A DNA stretch of 64,000 bases from assembly GCA_039707655.1 (NCBI GenBank), contig CM077676.1:431001379-431065378 (forward strand), written 5' to 3'. Position numbers and translations under genes: made by a program. Each line of letters starts with the position of its first letter. Positions within the stretch are counted from its first letter, which is position 1. Source of the DNA: Elymus sibiricus. Lineage: Eukaryota > Streptophyta > Magnoliopsida > Poales > Poaceae. The notes under the pieces were generated by a model. The model searched no databases, was not told the DNA's origin, and was given only the letters and a program-made list of their open reading frames with translations. Positions 1 through 11,118 of this stretch are shown here, piece by piece.

Positions 1-966
1 AGATTAATGCTTGGAGAATTGCAACAAACTCTCTGGCCACCATCAAAAATAAAGTCAGGCGCACCTTGGGGGAGATTGCAACATGCACTATCTGTGGTCA
101 GGAGGACGAAGATGAGTTCCACGCAGTGGTGGCGTGCACCAAAGCTAAAGCCCTCCGGAGTGAGATGAGAAGAGTTTGGGTTCTACCTACAGAGAAAGAA
201 TTCAGATACACGGGGAAAGACTGGCTCCAATGCCTCTTAGCGACGTGCGATGAGGACACAAGGGAGAAGCTAATGTTACTATTTTGGAGAGCTTGGTTCC
301 TACGTGATGACTGCGTACATGGTGAAGGAAAAGCAAGAATATCTGTATCGGTTGATTTCTTGGAGAGGTACAATGAGGAGATCCACCAGTCGATGAGCGA
401 AGTGACGGATGACAGAGGGAAAGGTAGTCTGTTCCCTGAGAAAATGTGCGCTCTCACCCACACTCCAAAGACGATCTGCAAATGGAACCCCCTCCTGAAG
501 GGATTTGGAAACTAAATACAGATGCGTCGTTCGTCAGCGAATCCGAGGAGACATGTCTTGGATCGGTAGTTAGAGATCACAAGGGAGTTGTGGTCTTGTC
601 AGTTTGTGGTAAGATCAAGGCAAGTGCGGTCCTGAAGAAGCAGAAGCTGAGGCAATCAAATTAGGGATGAGAGAACTGTCAAGCATGTACCAGGACAAAC
701 TAATCATTGAATCTGACTGCCTGTCCATGGTGAATTGACTGAAAACGGAAGGAGTAGACAAATCACAACTCCATCACATTGTCCAAGACATCAGAGACCA
801 GATGGGGCTCTTCGAATCTGTCTCCTGGTCGGCGAGCAAACGAGAGGGCAATCAGCTAGCACACGCGCTGGCTGCTTGGGCAAGGAAGAATGGTGGCTGC
901 AGAGTCATTGCCGGTGTCCCAAGTCAATTAGTTGATCTGTCTCTGACCGACTGTAACCCTGCCTAA
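1..966 (+). pseudogene. LINE reverse-transcriptase 3' part: zinc-binding (zf-RVT) and RNase H region, decayed
   Basis: Reading is open from the left edge in the frame of position 3 and gives a zf-RVT region (CTICG followed by DEFHAVVAC), the zinc-binding C-terminus of plant LINE reverse transcriptases. The continuation is an RNase H-like fold in two further frames: WKLNTDASF and GSVVRDHKG from about 483 (frame of position 2), then IIESDCLSMV and LAHALAAWARKNGG from 643 (frame of position 1), ending at TAA 964-966. Two frameshifts (about 480-510 and about 630) and an in-frame TGA (736-738) make it non-coding. The order zf-RVT then RNase H at the very 3' end is typical of plant L1-type LINEs. 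The 5' part, including the catalytic domain, lies outside the window. Confidence 0.85.
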
Positions 967-1003
967 AGCTGTGAATAGCTTTTGGCTTGCCTAAAAAAAA
1001 AAA
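1..1003 (+). mobile_element. Non-LTR retrotransposon (LINE, L1-like), 3' portion with poly(A)
   Basis: The decayed zf-RVT/RNase H coding region is followed by a short 3' UTR and an 11-base A tract at 993-1003, as expected for the 3' end of a plant LINE. The 5' end and one target-site duplication are off the window, so full length cannot be judged. Confidence 0.8.
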
Positions 1004-1550
1004 TGACAAGAAAACTAATTAGGTCGTCAGTCCAGACCTATACCCCCTGGAGAAATTAATCAAGCATCTTTTGATTTATCTCAAAAAAACTCAACTTGAA
1101 TGTTGAACTGCGCATCATGTAAACTTGATGAATTTTATTTCTTACTTTTCTTCATAACAATGTTGATTGAATGATGTAAGGATTGAAAACCTTAAATTGC
1201 AAATTATATACTAAATAAATTGTCTTCCATCTCAATTTGGAGTGAAAGATCATTGAAAAATAAGATTAGAAATTAAAAAGGAACAAATTTAACATGATAA
1301 AGTATCTCAATACAGTTTGAATACTATAATCCTGTATGTCTCGATTGTCACATGAAATTCTTATGCAGCACTGAGACCATAATGATTTCTCTCATTTCAA
1401 AAAATGATATCTCTAAATGGTGATGCGTTGTAGCACACTGCCGTGAAAAAAGGGATCGATTTAGGAGCGAAACTCCATACCAGACGGAGTAACAACCTAT
1501 TTAGAAACTGAGAATGCTCTCTACAAATTCGTGAAATTATATATTTTCAG

Positions 1551-1643
1551 CAGCCGGAGGTGGCCCGGGAGGAGTACATCCGCGCCATAGTTGGGTCTGG
1601 CTGCCCGAGCATTAGCAGAGTGGTGGCAGGGTGGTTCTTCTGA
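1551..1643 (+). CDS. Possible orphan terminal exon (unrecognised)
   Basis: A pyrimidine-rich tract ending in TTTTCAG (to 1550) precedes 30 open codons from 1551 to a TGA at 1641-1643. The base composition is much more GC-rich than the surrounding DNA. The peptide contains REEYIRAIVGSGCPSI and ends GWFF. It looks like the last exon of a host gene or a captured exon. I do not recognise the family, and no upstream exon was found within the window. Confidence 0.25.
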   Translation, partial: QPEVAREEYIRAIVGSGCPSISRVVAGWFF

Positions 1644-1747
1644 AGCCGGTGGAGTAAGCAAATGAATAACAAAAGTTTAATGACTAGGCTCATCCTATGA
1701 TAAGATCTGAATCAATTAGAAAGCCATAATGCGAAAGCTCAACGTAC

Positions 1748-1752
1748 CAACA
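1748..1752. repeat. Target-site duplication CAACA of the Gypsy-like element (left copy)
   Basis: CAACA directly precedes the LTR start at 1753 and recurs at 18033-18037 directly after the last LTR base. The exact match 16 kb apart is what shows that everything between belongs to one element plus later insertions. Confidence 0.85.
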
Positions 1753-2262
1753 TGTAACATCCCCAGATCTTAACCCTGTCATTAAGCTAATTAAATTGCC
1801 ATGTCATCATGATCATCCTAAATAAATTGCATTTAGAGAATAATTCAACTTCAAATTCTAATTTTAAAAAATAAAGTCAAAATTAAAAGTTATCCAAACA
1901 GTAGAACAAAAGTGTTCATAATATTGCAAATATTCCCAAAGCAATTATAAAAATAAAACCAACATTAATTGAATTCCAAATTTGATCCTAGCACGCAAAA
2001 CAGTACCCAAAACAGCCGTAGTAAATCCATTTTCATTTTTGAAAAATACAAATGAATCCAATTCAGTCCCAAACTTCCGCTGACTCTTGTGTATCTCAAG
2101 CTTATGTATTCGAGCCCTCGAGGCCCCTGGCTTGTAATATAAAGCTTGTATTATTTTATTTTGTGTCTAGAGTTGTGTTGTGATATCTTCTCGTGAGTCC
2201 CTGGGCTTGATCGTGCGCATTTGCGTGTATGATTAGTGCACGGTCGAGCCGGGGGCATCACA
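1753..2262 (+). repeat. 5' LTR with large internal deletion
   Basis: Bases 1753-2082 match the left part of the 3' LTR (2841-2901 joined to 4192-4440), and about 2083-2262 match its right end (about 17845-18032). The roughly 3.6 kb of LTR sequence between is missing. The breakpoint shows a 3-base overlap (CTT). By eye there are about a dozen substitutions over the first 330 bp relative to the 3' LTR, so the insertion is not recent. Confidence 0.8.
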
Positions 2263-2840
2263 AGTTGGTATCAGAGCCGACTGCCTATAGGAAGCCCCCT
2301 TTCCAACTCCTTGGCCGAAGTTGAGTCTAGTCTTTGAAAAACTGTTTTACTAACATGGCTGTGTGGCTTACAGTCCCACGTCGCCAATGGGTGGTATTAT
2401 GATCTTTTATTCCTCTTCTTTACTCTGGGACTCTGATCTCTCTTCTATTCGGGTTAAAGATTTTACTAACACTAACATTAGGTTCTCGTGATCACATCTA
2501 TCCGGAGAGCTGGATTGTCTGCAATTATTCCTTTTCATTGGTCTGTTTAATCTGATCATCACATTTTCCTTTTCATTGGTCTGTTTAACCTTTCTTGTAA
2601 TCTAGCTTCTATCTGAGTAATGATAATTCCCTGCTTAAGCCAACACCCCCAAATGATTGTCCTCTGACTTGCCTTCTGTCGTGACCTTGCAAGATGTCAC
2701 TGCCTTCCCACTCTTAATCGACACTCAACACAGTTCCATAGGATCAAAACCTGACTCTCCTATACATCCTTGATCCCGAAGATACCCCTTACCTCCACCT
2801 CTTAAATCTCGGGACGAGATTTCTTGTAGTGGGGGAGATT
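2263..2840 (+). other. Internal region of the Gypsy-like element: PBS, leader remnant, polypurine tract
   Basis: It begins with the primer binding site TGGTATCAGAGCC at 2266-2278 and ends with a purine run (GTGGGGGAGA, about 2829-2838) just before the 3' LTR. The text before the purine run resembles the usual tail of Gypsy polyproteins, but no open frame survives. At 578 bp the element must have relied on another element for all proteins, or it is a deletion derivative. Confidence 0.75.
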
Positions 2841-2901
2841 TGTAACATCCCCAGATCTTAACCCTGTCATTAAGCTAATTAAATTGCCATGTCATCATGA
2901 T

Positions 2902-4183
2902 CAGGCCCGGCCTTGAGGGGGGCAGGGGGGGGGGCGGCCGCCCCGGGCCCCCCAAATCCAGGGGCCCCTCCCCAGGATGCAGGTAGGCTATGGGCTAGTG
3001 CTAAAAAAACTAAGGATCATGGGCCGTGGCTTGGAAGGCAACCAGGCATGGACGCCGGCAGATTAGCGATTCATTTGGTATTCCTTTTCTTTCGCTGAAT
3101 CGATTCCGTCCTATTCCATCTCGTACCAGCCCTCTAATTCTGCTTCGTTCGGTTTTTTAGTACGCCGCCGTCCTGCTCGTTTTCTCCTAAATTCCGATCG
3201 CCAGTTCGTCCTCTCGTCAATTTCTATTCCCGGGGCCCTGGATCGCGAGACTCTAGCCTGTACCTGGTACGCGAACGCGACAGTGCTCTGCTCTCCCGCC
3301 TTCAGGCGCTGGACAAGCACGCACACAATGCTGTTTTGTCGAGTAGATCCAGACGCGAACGAGCACACGTAGCGTCAATCCAAGGTATGTTACCGTTCCC
3401 TAATCCCTACTATATATACGTACATTACTGATTAAGTAATTTATCCCTCGCATATATTTTCACTACGGCGAGAAGTGAATAAAATGTGTGGATTACCAGA
3501 TGCAATCACAAAGAGAAACTATTAATACTTTTTCAAGAGCGGTACTAGTGCTTCGACGTTCCCAAATAATGAGTTGGAAATTCTGAATCTGAGCAAGAGA
3601 TAAATGTTGGCATCAATATAAGTGAAAATAATGTAAGTGGTTCTAAGAGTACAGTTTTTTCATCAGGGACACATGCACAATCTGCTAGTGTTGATGAATA
3701 TTCGGTTTTACCTTTTTCTGAGTTAAAATTATGAAATTCACTTTGCCGGATGGTGTAATTCTATGAATATTTTCGACCATGTCACAAAATTTGAGTGTTA
3801 TTCTAATGTTTCTATTGTTTATCACATCTTATTTACAGTGCTTGTGACTGTCACATCGGCTGAAACTAGATTTTCAATGTTACAATTATTGAGAGGTCAA
3901 CAATGACTCATGGATTTAAATGGTTTGGCAACAATATGTGTCCAGAAGAAATTATTGGAAGAGATTCAAATCAACCTCATCATAAGTGAATTTGCATCGG
4001 GCAATGATAATTTTTTTAAAGGTAATATGTATAATTACTTGATACGTATACTGATTTTGCATGCATTTAAGTGCTTATTGCTAATATTTTATATATACAT
4101 ATATTCATTATTATTATTTGTTGTTCTAAGGGCCCCGAGTTTTAGTTTCGCCCCGGGCCCCCAAAATCTCAGGACCGGCCCTG
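2902..4183 (+). mobile_element. hAT superfamily DNA transposon, internally deleted
   Basis: The 1,282-bp element is flanked by a perfect 8-bp target duplication ATCATGAT (2894-2901 and 4184-4191), the hAT hallmark. Removing the element and one copy restores the LTR sequence seen at 1800-1850. Imperfect terminal inverted repeats of 16 bp begin CAGGCCCGGC on the left and CAGGGCCGGT on the complementary right end. The subterminal DNA is rich in CCCCGGGCCCC on both ends. Only pieces of the transposase remain. Confidence 0.9.
3838..4000 (+). pseudogene. hAT transposase C-terminal dimerisation region, remnant
   Basis: Across frame changes this reads VTSAETRFSMLQLLRG, then LNGLATICVQKKLLEEI and FASGN. 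This is the pattern of the hAT C-terminal dimerisation domain found in transposases of the DUF4371/zinc-finger MYM-like group. A TGA follows the first part. The catalytic region is absent, so the element is non-autonomous. The 61-aa frame at the left end (2913-3098) is a GC-rich artefact. Confidence 0.7.
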
Positions 4184-7100
4184 ATCATGATCATCCTAAA
4201 TAAATTGCATTTAGAGAATAATCCAACTTCAAATTCTAATTTTAAAAAATAAAGACAAAATTAAAAGTTATCCAAACAGTACACAAAAGTGTTCATAATA
4301 TTGCAAATATTTCCAAAGGAATTATAAAAATAAAACCAACATTAATTGAATTTCAAATTTGACCCTAGCACCCAAAACAGCCGCAGTAAATCCATTCTCA
4401 TTTTTGAAAAATACAAATGAATTCAATTCAGTCCCAAACTTTTTGTGGCAGTGCTAGACATTACCTAGTATTTGATTTGACAAGTTATGAAATTTACAAA
4501 ACTCATTTAGGGCAAAATAAAAGGCAGAGTAGCTACTGGAAAATAAAACAGAGAAGGGAAATTAGAAAAGGGCCTAACACTACTGTGCGACTGGGCCTAA
4601 GTGCTACAGCGCCCACGGCCCAGCCCAGCGCTGGTCGTCTCCCTCCTCGCGCCTATCTCCTGCGTGTCAGCGCGCGCGCGCGCCCGAGCGCCGATGCGCA
4701 GCTGTCGACGATCCCCCGGCCGCATCCGTGGATAAGACCGACCCCGCGAACCCCCGAAACCCTAGCCCTCCTCAGATCCCCCTCTCGCTCGTCCCTCGCT
4801 CTCTCCCGCCAAGATCCGACGCTGCCATGGCCGCCCCTTGGTAAACGACGCGGCCACCGGCCACCCCTCTCTGTTCTAAGCTGTCCACGAGCTCCGTGGA
4901 GCTCGACTCCTTCGATCGCCCGCACAAGCTCGACCGGGAGCCCGCTGCATCGACGCCTCCGAGCTCTTCTTCGACCCCGATCCCGACGGCCGTTCCGGTC
5001 GAACCGCTCGTCTCCGACCAGCCCCGACCGCCTCGAGCTCGACACTACGCTCACTGTGAGCTGCCGCTCCTTTTCCCTCTCCGCCACATACGTTTTCGCC
5101 ATCGCATCGCTCGTGGCCGTCGCCACCGTTGCTCTGCTCCGCCGCATAGCTCGCCGCCGTCGCTACCATTGCTATCATGGCCACCTGAGCACATGGACGT
5201 GCTCAGGGCATTCCTGTGGAGCGGCCAGTGCCCACCGTTCGCTCGCGTTCGAGCTGTAGCTTGGATTTCGTCGAGCTCCAGTGCGCGCCGCCGTCTACCG
5301 CCATTGCTCCGGCTAGCTCCGGCCTCCCCTGCTACTCCCTCCGCCGCAGATCGACGCAAGGTTCTGCCCGCGTTCGATCCTGCCCTTCCGCGCGTCGAAT
5401 GGACCCCGGAGGCGCGTTTCCGACACCCTCCCGAGGTGCGCCGCCGCGTACTTTGGTCGCCGGCGACATGTCGCCGATGGGCTGACGTGTCCGGCCATTA
5501 GCGCCTAATTCCAGCGCTAATTACCCCCTAATACTCACTGATAGCCGGGCCCCACGAGGCTTAATTAACCCTAATAAATCTGTTTAGTTAATTAACTAAA
5601 CTGACAGGTGGGACCCATTGCCACTGTTCAAACGGATAAGCTGGGACCAGTCAGCGTGCTGACTCTGCAGGGGCCCCACCAGTCAGCCTCTGCTGACTGG
5701 ACCTAGTTGACCAGTCAATGGTCCAGTCAACTGCTGACTGGGCAGTTGACTGGCCCCACCAGTCAGCCTAATGAGCATATTGTTGGGTACACTTCTGTGT
5801 ACCCGTAGCAATTTAGTTATTTAATTTTCGAATTTAAATAAATTCCAGAAATTCCAGAAAATAATTAAAACATTAAAAAATCATATAAAATAAACCGTAA
5901 CTCGGATGAAGATAATTTATATATGAAAAATGATTAGAAAAATCCAAAGAATCCGAATATGTCATCTGCACTCATGTTAGAACCCTCTAAATAGATGAAC
6001 ATGGAACTTTTTGCCTGTTTCCGATAAATGAATAGTGCATGACTTTGGATAAATAATTCCAAATAAATTCCTAAATCATCTAAAATATTTAGAGATGCAG
6101 TATATCACCCCTGCATATCATTTAGGCATGTCATGCATAGTGATTGCATTTGTATGCTTGTATTTATCTGTTTCTTCCCCCTATTCCTCTCTGGTAGACT
6201 CCGAGACCGCTGACGAACCGGGGATCGACTACACCGTTGAAGATTCCTTTTCGTCTGCAGAGCAACCAGGCAAGGAAACCCCCTTGATCATTCCTATATC
6301 ACCTATTCCTTCACCCCCTGTGCTTGCATTAGAATTTGCTACCGTATTTGATTGCTCCTACTCTGATGCATAGCCTGATTTTGTAACTGCTGTTGATACC
6401 TTACCTGCTATCCTAAATGCTTAGTATAGGTTAGTTAGTGATCCATCAGTGGCCCCACACCCTTGTCCTCGCTGCCATGCTTTACTACCGATGACTCGAT
6501 CATCGTGATCGATGTGCAGAGACTTACGCAGCACCGCACACCCCCTTAGTTGTACGACTTTGCAGAGTTACTATCGAGTGCCGAGGGTGATACCTCCTAC
6601 CTCACTCCTGATGATACCTCTGTAGCATAGCTAGTCGGTTGTGGGTTACCGAGGGTGATTCCTCTTTCACCACCTCCGATGATGCCTCTGTCGTGCAACC
6701 CCTCAAGTGTGGACCCATTGAGGGTGATTCCTCCAGGTTCACCTTGACGGTTACATCGAATGGGAATCCAATGAGGGTGATTCCTCGGATTCCCTTGATG
6801 TTACGGACACACGGGTACTTTGACCTTTACCTCTGTCCTTTGTTGAAGTCGGGTCTACCCCGAGGGGTACCCGCGAGAGATACATATGAAAGTCGGGCGG
6901 GCCCGGAGAGCACCCGCGAGAGTTACTGTGGCGGCTGGCTGTTTAGCGGTACCACCCAGGTTGTGGTGGTAGCTCCGGACTTGTCCCGACAATCGTCACT
7001 AAAATTAAATAATGCACTAACGGATTTGGGTATTGATCTGAGTTGGCCACTGGCCTATACGCACCACCACCACGCGGGATAATGGTTTAATGGGGCCCTC

Positions 7101-8000
7101 GGCGCCGTATGTATCAGCCGAAAGCTCTCTCAGATGTCCAGTTCAGCATTGTGGCCGGGTCCGATCGTGCCATCCAGGAGAGGGGTGGCACTGGTATCCA
7201 CCCTGCACACAACGACCCGGAGTGCAAAGGGCGATGGGCCCAAGACCCCTGAGCACTTAGGATGTAGACCGGCGGGGACCTCTCTACGGAGCCTAGGTAG
7301 GACTATGTCGTGTCGATCAGCCGAGGCCGGGCATTACCCGAAAAAGTGTGTCCGGCCAGAGTTAATTGAGCGTGTTGGGTAACAGTAATGCACCCCTGCA
7401 GGGAAGTTATCTATTCGAATAGCCGTGTCCACGGTAACAGGACGGTCGGTGTTGTATCCTGATCTACTACAACTTGAACTGGATACATGATACTTTAATT
7501 AATATGTTGGCTCCGGGATCGCTTCCTCGCGGGGTTGTCGAGGAAGGATCTCTGGGCATTGCTGCTAATTAACTATTACTATATGTTATGTTACTAATCT
7601 GCACTCTTCTAATGCTGCAAGACGCTGCAAGATGCTAGTCTTCGATAGGCTAGGCCTTCCCCTCTATTCTGGCATTTCTGCAGTCTAGTCCTCAGATACA
7701 GCCCCCTTCATTTGATACCGATGCATACTTAGCATAGTTCTGATGTAAGTCTTGCGAGTACTTTGGATGAGTACTCACGGTTGCTTTGCTACCTCTTTTT
7801 CCCCATACCCGATTGCTGCGATCAGATGACGGAGCCCAGGAGCCGGAGATCCCCGACGGAGCCTATTACTACGTGGAGACCGATGACCAGGAGTAGTTTA
7901 GGAGGCTGCCAGGCAGGAGGCCTGCGCCTTTTCGATCTAGTTGTCGTTGTTTTGCTCAGCCTTCTTAAGGCAACCTTGTCTAATTATGTCTGTACTCAGA

Positions 8001-9836
8001 TGTTGGAAATATGCCCTAGAGGCAATAATAAATTGGTTATTATTATATTTCCTTGTTCATGATAATCGTTTATTATCCATGCTATAATTGTATTGATTGG
8101 AAACTCAAATACATGTGTGGGTACATAGACAACACTGTGTCCCTAGTATGCCTCTAGTTGACTAGCTCGTTGATCAAAGATGGTTAAGGTTTCCTAGCCA
8201 TTGACATGAGATGTCATTTGATAACGGGATCACATCATTAGGAGAATGATGTGATGGACAAGACCCAAACTGTAAACGTAGCATTTGATCGTGTCAGTTT
8301 ATTGCTATTGTTTTCTGCATGTCAAGTATCTGTTCCTTTGACCATGAGATCATGCAACTCACTGACACCGGAGGAATACCTTGTGTGTATCAAACGTCGC
8401 AACGTAACTGGGTGACTATAAAGGTGCTCTACAGGTATCTCCGAGGGTGTCTGTTGGGTTGGCATGGATCAAGACTGGGATTTGTTACTCCGTGTGACGG
8501 AGAGGTATCTCAGGGCCCACTCGGTAATACAACATCACATTGAGCCTTGCAAGCAAAGTGACTAAAGAGTTAGCCACAGGATCTTGTATTACGGAACGAG
8601 TAAAGAGACTTGCCGGTAACGAGATTGAACTAGGTATAGTGATACCGACGATCGAATCTCGGGCAAGTAACATACCGAAGAACAAAGGGAACAGCATACG
8701 GGATTAACTGAATCCTTGACATAGAGGTTCGACCGATAAAGATCTTCGTAGAATATGTAGGAGCCAATATGGGCATCCAGGTCCCGCTATTGGTTATTGA
8801 TCGTAGAAGTGTCTCGGTCATGTCTACATAGTTCTCGAACCCGCAGGGTCTACACACTTAACGTTTGGTGACGATTAGTATAATTGAGTTATTATGTTGG
8901 TGACCGAAAGTTGTTCGGAGTCTCGGATAAGATCCCGGACATGACGAGGATCTCCGGAAGAGTCCGGAGGTAAAGATTGATATATGTGATAATAGTGTTT
9001 TGATCTCCGGAAGAGTTCCGGAGTTCACCGGAATGGGTTCCGGATGTTTACCGAAGTGTTCGGGTGCAGCAACACTTTATATGGGCCAAAGGGATAAAGC
9101 CCACGAGGTATTGGAAAAGTGCAAAAAGTAGTTTTGCTGCCGCGTAAGCGGTACTACCGTTTTGTGAAGCGGTACTAACGCTTGTGTGAAGTGGTACTAC
9201 CGCCCAAGCGGTACTACCGCTTGTGAGCGGTACTACCGCTTGTGCGCGGCTGTGCACGGTTCGGCAGGGATCCGAGTTGGACTCTTTCCCTGCGGGCCAA
9301 ACCGACCTTGTGCGGGCAAAACCGACCTGGAGGAGGCTTTTACTCCAAGTTTAGACCCCAAGGCACAACATATAAATAGAGGGGCAGGGCTAGCACACGG
9401 GATACATCAAGATTTCCCCAAGCCGTGTGCGGCAACCCTAACCCTCTAGTTCCTCCGTCATAATCTCCGTAGCGCTTGGCGAAGCCCTGCAGAGATTGTT
9501 CCTCACCACCATCACCACGCCGTCGTGCTGCTGGAACTCAACCACTACTTCACCATCGCTCGCTGGATCGAGGAGGTGAAGGCGTCATCAAGCCGTACGT
9601 GTGTTGAACGCGGAGGTGCCGTCCGTTCGGCGCTAGTTCGTGATCGGATCGAGGGACGACTTGCGATTTGGATCGCGGAGACGTTCGACTACATCAACCG
9701 CGTTTCTTAAACGCTTCCGCTTAGCGATCTACAAGGGTATGTAGATTCACTCTCCCTCTCGTAGATGCTCATCACCATGGATAGATCTTGTGTGTGCGTA
9801 GGAAATTTTTTGTTTCCCATGCAACGTTCCCCAACA
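8001..9836 (+). repeat. 5' LTR of the Copia element (1,836 bp)
   Basis: It runs from TGTTGGAAAT to CCCCAACA. The length is close to that of the BARE-1 LTR (about 1.8 kb). A TATA box is at 9371-9377. Repeated TCCGGA-rich units lie at 8935-9060 and an array of GCGGTACTACCGC palindromes at 9147-9245. Confidence 0.88.
9371..9380 (+). promoter_or_regulatory. TATA box of the Copia 5' LTR
   Basis: TATAAATAGA lies 1.37 kb into the LTR and directs transcription toward the polyprotein. This agrees with the position of the core promoter in BARE-1-type LTRs. Activity is inferred from position only. Confidence 0.65.
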
Positions 9837-9837
9837 G

Positions 9838-9851
9838 TGGCATCATGAGCC
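9838..9851 (+). other. Primer binding site of the Copia element
   Basis: TGGCATCATGAGCC starts two bases after the LTR end and is complementary, with one deviation from the usual TGGTATC form, to the 3' end of initiator tRNA-Met. The 1.27 kb from here to the gag start (11119) is untranslated leader with no usable frame. Confidence 0.75.
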
Positions 9852-11118
9852 AGGTCTATGCGTAGATGAGATCTCGAGTAGAACACAAACGAGTTGTGTG
9901 CGTGGGTGTATACATATTGCTTGCCGTTACTAGTTGATATTAGATTCGGCGGTACTGTGAGATGAAGCGGCCCGGACCGACATTACGCGTACACTTACGC
10001 GAGACAGGTTCCTTCAACTGACATGTAACTTCGTTTCATAAAGATGGCTAGCGGGTGTCTGTCTCTCTCACTTTAGTTGAATCGATTTCAATGAAGAGGG
10101 TTCTTTTAGAAGATCAAAAAGCAATCACTACACCACGTTGTGGTTTTGCGTAGGTAAGAACGGTTCTTGCAAACCCGTAGCAGCCACGTAAAATTTGCAA
10201 CAACAATTAGAGGACGTCTAACTTGTTTTTGCAGGGTATGATGTGATATGATATGGCCAATTACATGATGAGATATATGTGATGTATGAGATGATCACGT
10301 GTTGTATAGAATATCACGACTTGCATGTCGATGAGTACGGCAACTGGCAGGAGCCATAGAGTTGTCTTTAATTATTGTATGACCTGCGTGTCAATCATTA
10401 AGCGCTATGTAATGCTTTACTTTATCGCTAAACGTTAGCAATAGTCGTGGAAGCAACAGTCGACGCGACAACCTTATGGCGACACGTTGATGGAGATCAA
10501 GATGATGGAGATCATGGTGTCATGCCGGTGACGATGGAGATCATGCCGGTGCTTTGGAGATGGAGATCAAAAGCACAAGTTCATGGCCATATCATGTCAC
10601 TTATGATTTGCATGTGATGTTAATCCTTTTATGCATCTTATTTTGCTTAGGACGACGGTAGCATTATAAGGTGATCCCTCACTTAAATTTCAAGATAAAT
10701 TGTGTTCTCCCCAAGTGTGCACCGTTGCGAAAGTTTGTCGTTTCGAGACACGCCGTGATGATCGGGTGTGATAGACTCTACGTTCACATACAACGGGTGT
10801 AAGCCATGTTGCACGTGCGGAAACACTCGGGTTAAACTTGACGAGCCTAGCATGTACAGACATGGCCTCGGAACACAAGAGACCGAAAGGTCGAACATGA
10901 GTCATATAGTAGATATGATCAACATGAAGATGTTCACCATTGAAACCACCTCGACTCACGTGATGATCGGACTTGAGTTGGTGGATTTGGATCATGTTAC
11001 ACTCGAATGATCGGAGGGATGTCAATTTGAGTGGGAGTTTTTTAAATAATATGATTAACTAAACTCATTATCTAGAACAATAGTCTAAGTTGTCTTTGCT
11101 GTATTTATGTTGTAGATC

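Larger units (their letters stand above)
1004..1752. other. AT-rich intergenic stretch between LINE and LTR element
   Basis: No long open frame, RNA gene or repeat signature is visible except the short exon-like segment at 1551-1643. Confidence 0.5.
2841..8000 (+). repeat. 3' LTR, left and middle part (interrupted by hAT at 2902-4183)
   Basis: The LTR starts TGTAACATCC at 2841, is broken by the hAT insertion, resumes at 4192 and runs to the Copia insertion at 8001. Its right end is at 17836-18032. Without insertions it would be about 4.1 kb, long for an LTR. It contains a GC-rich U3-like block (4560-5500), a cluster of TGAC/GTCA motifs (5649-5768) and open frames of up to 147 codons (6095-6373, 6639-7082) with no recognisable domain. 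I treat those as non-coding because they lie in an LTR and match no known family. Confidence 0.75.

Noticed and set aside
4417..5501. Open frames of 280 and 201 codons on plus and up to 164 codons on minus
   Set aside because: They lie in the GC-rich part of an LTR, overlap on both strands, are Arg/Ser/Pro-rich and show no domain. High GC explains the lack of stops.
6095..7382. Frames of 92, 147 and 82 codons repeated identically at 15930-17217
   Set aside because: The repetition is due to the LTR copy, not gene duplication. No domain was recognised and LTRs rarely code. The repeated GAGGGTGATTCCTC word gives a superficially protein-like pattern.
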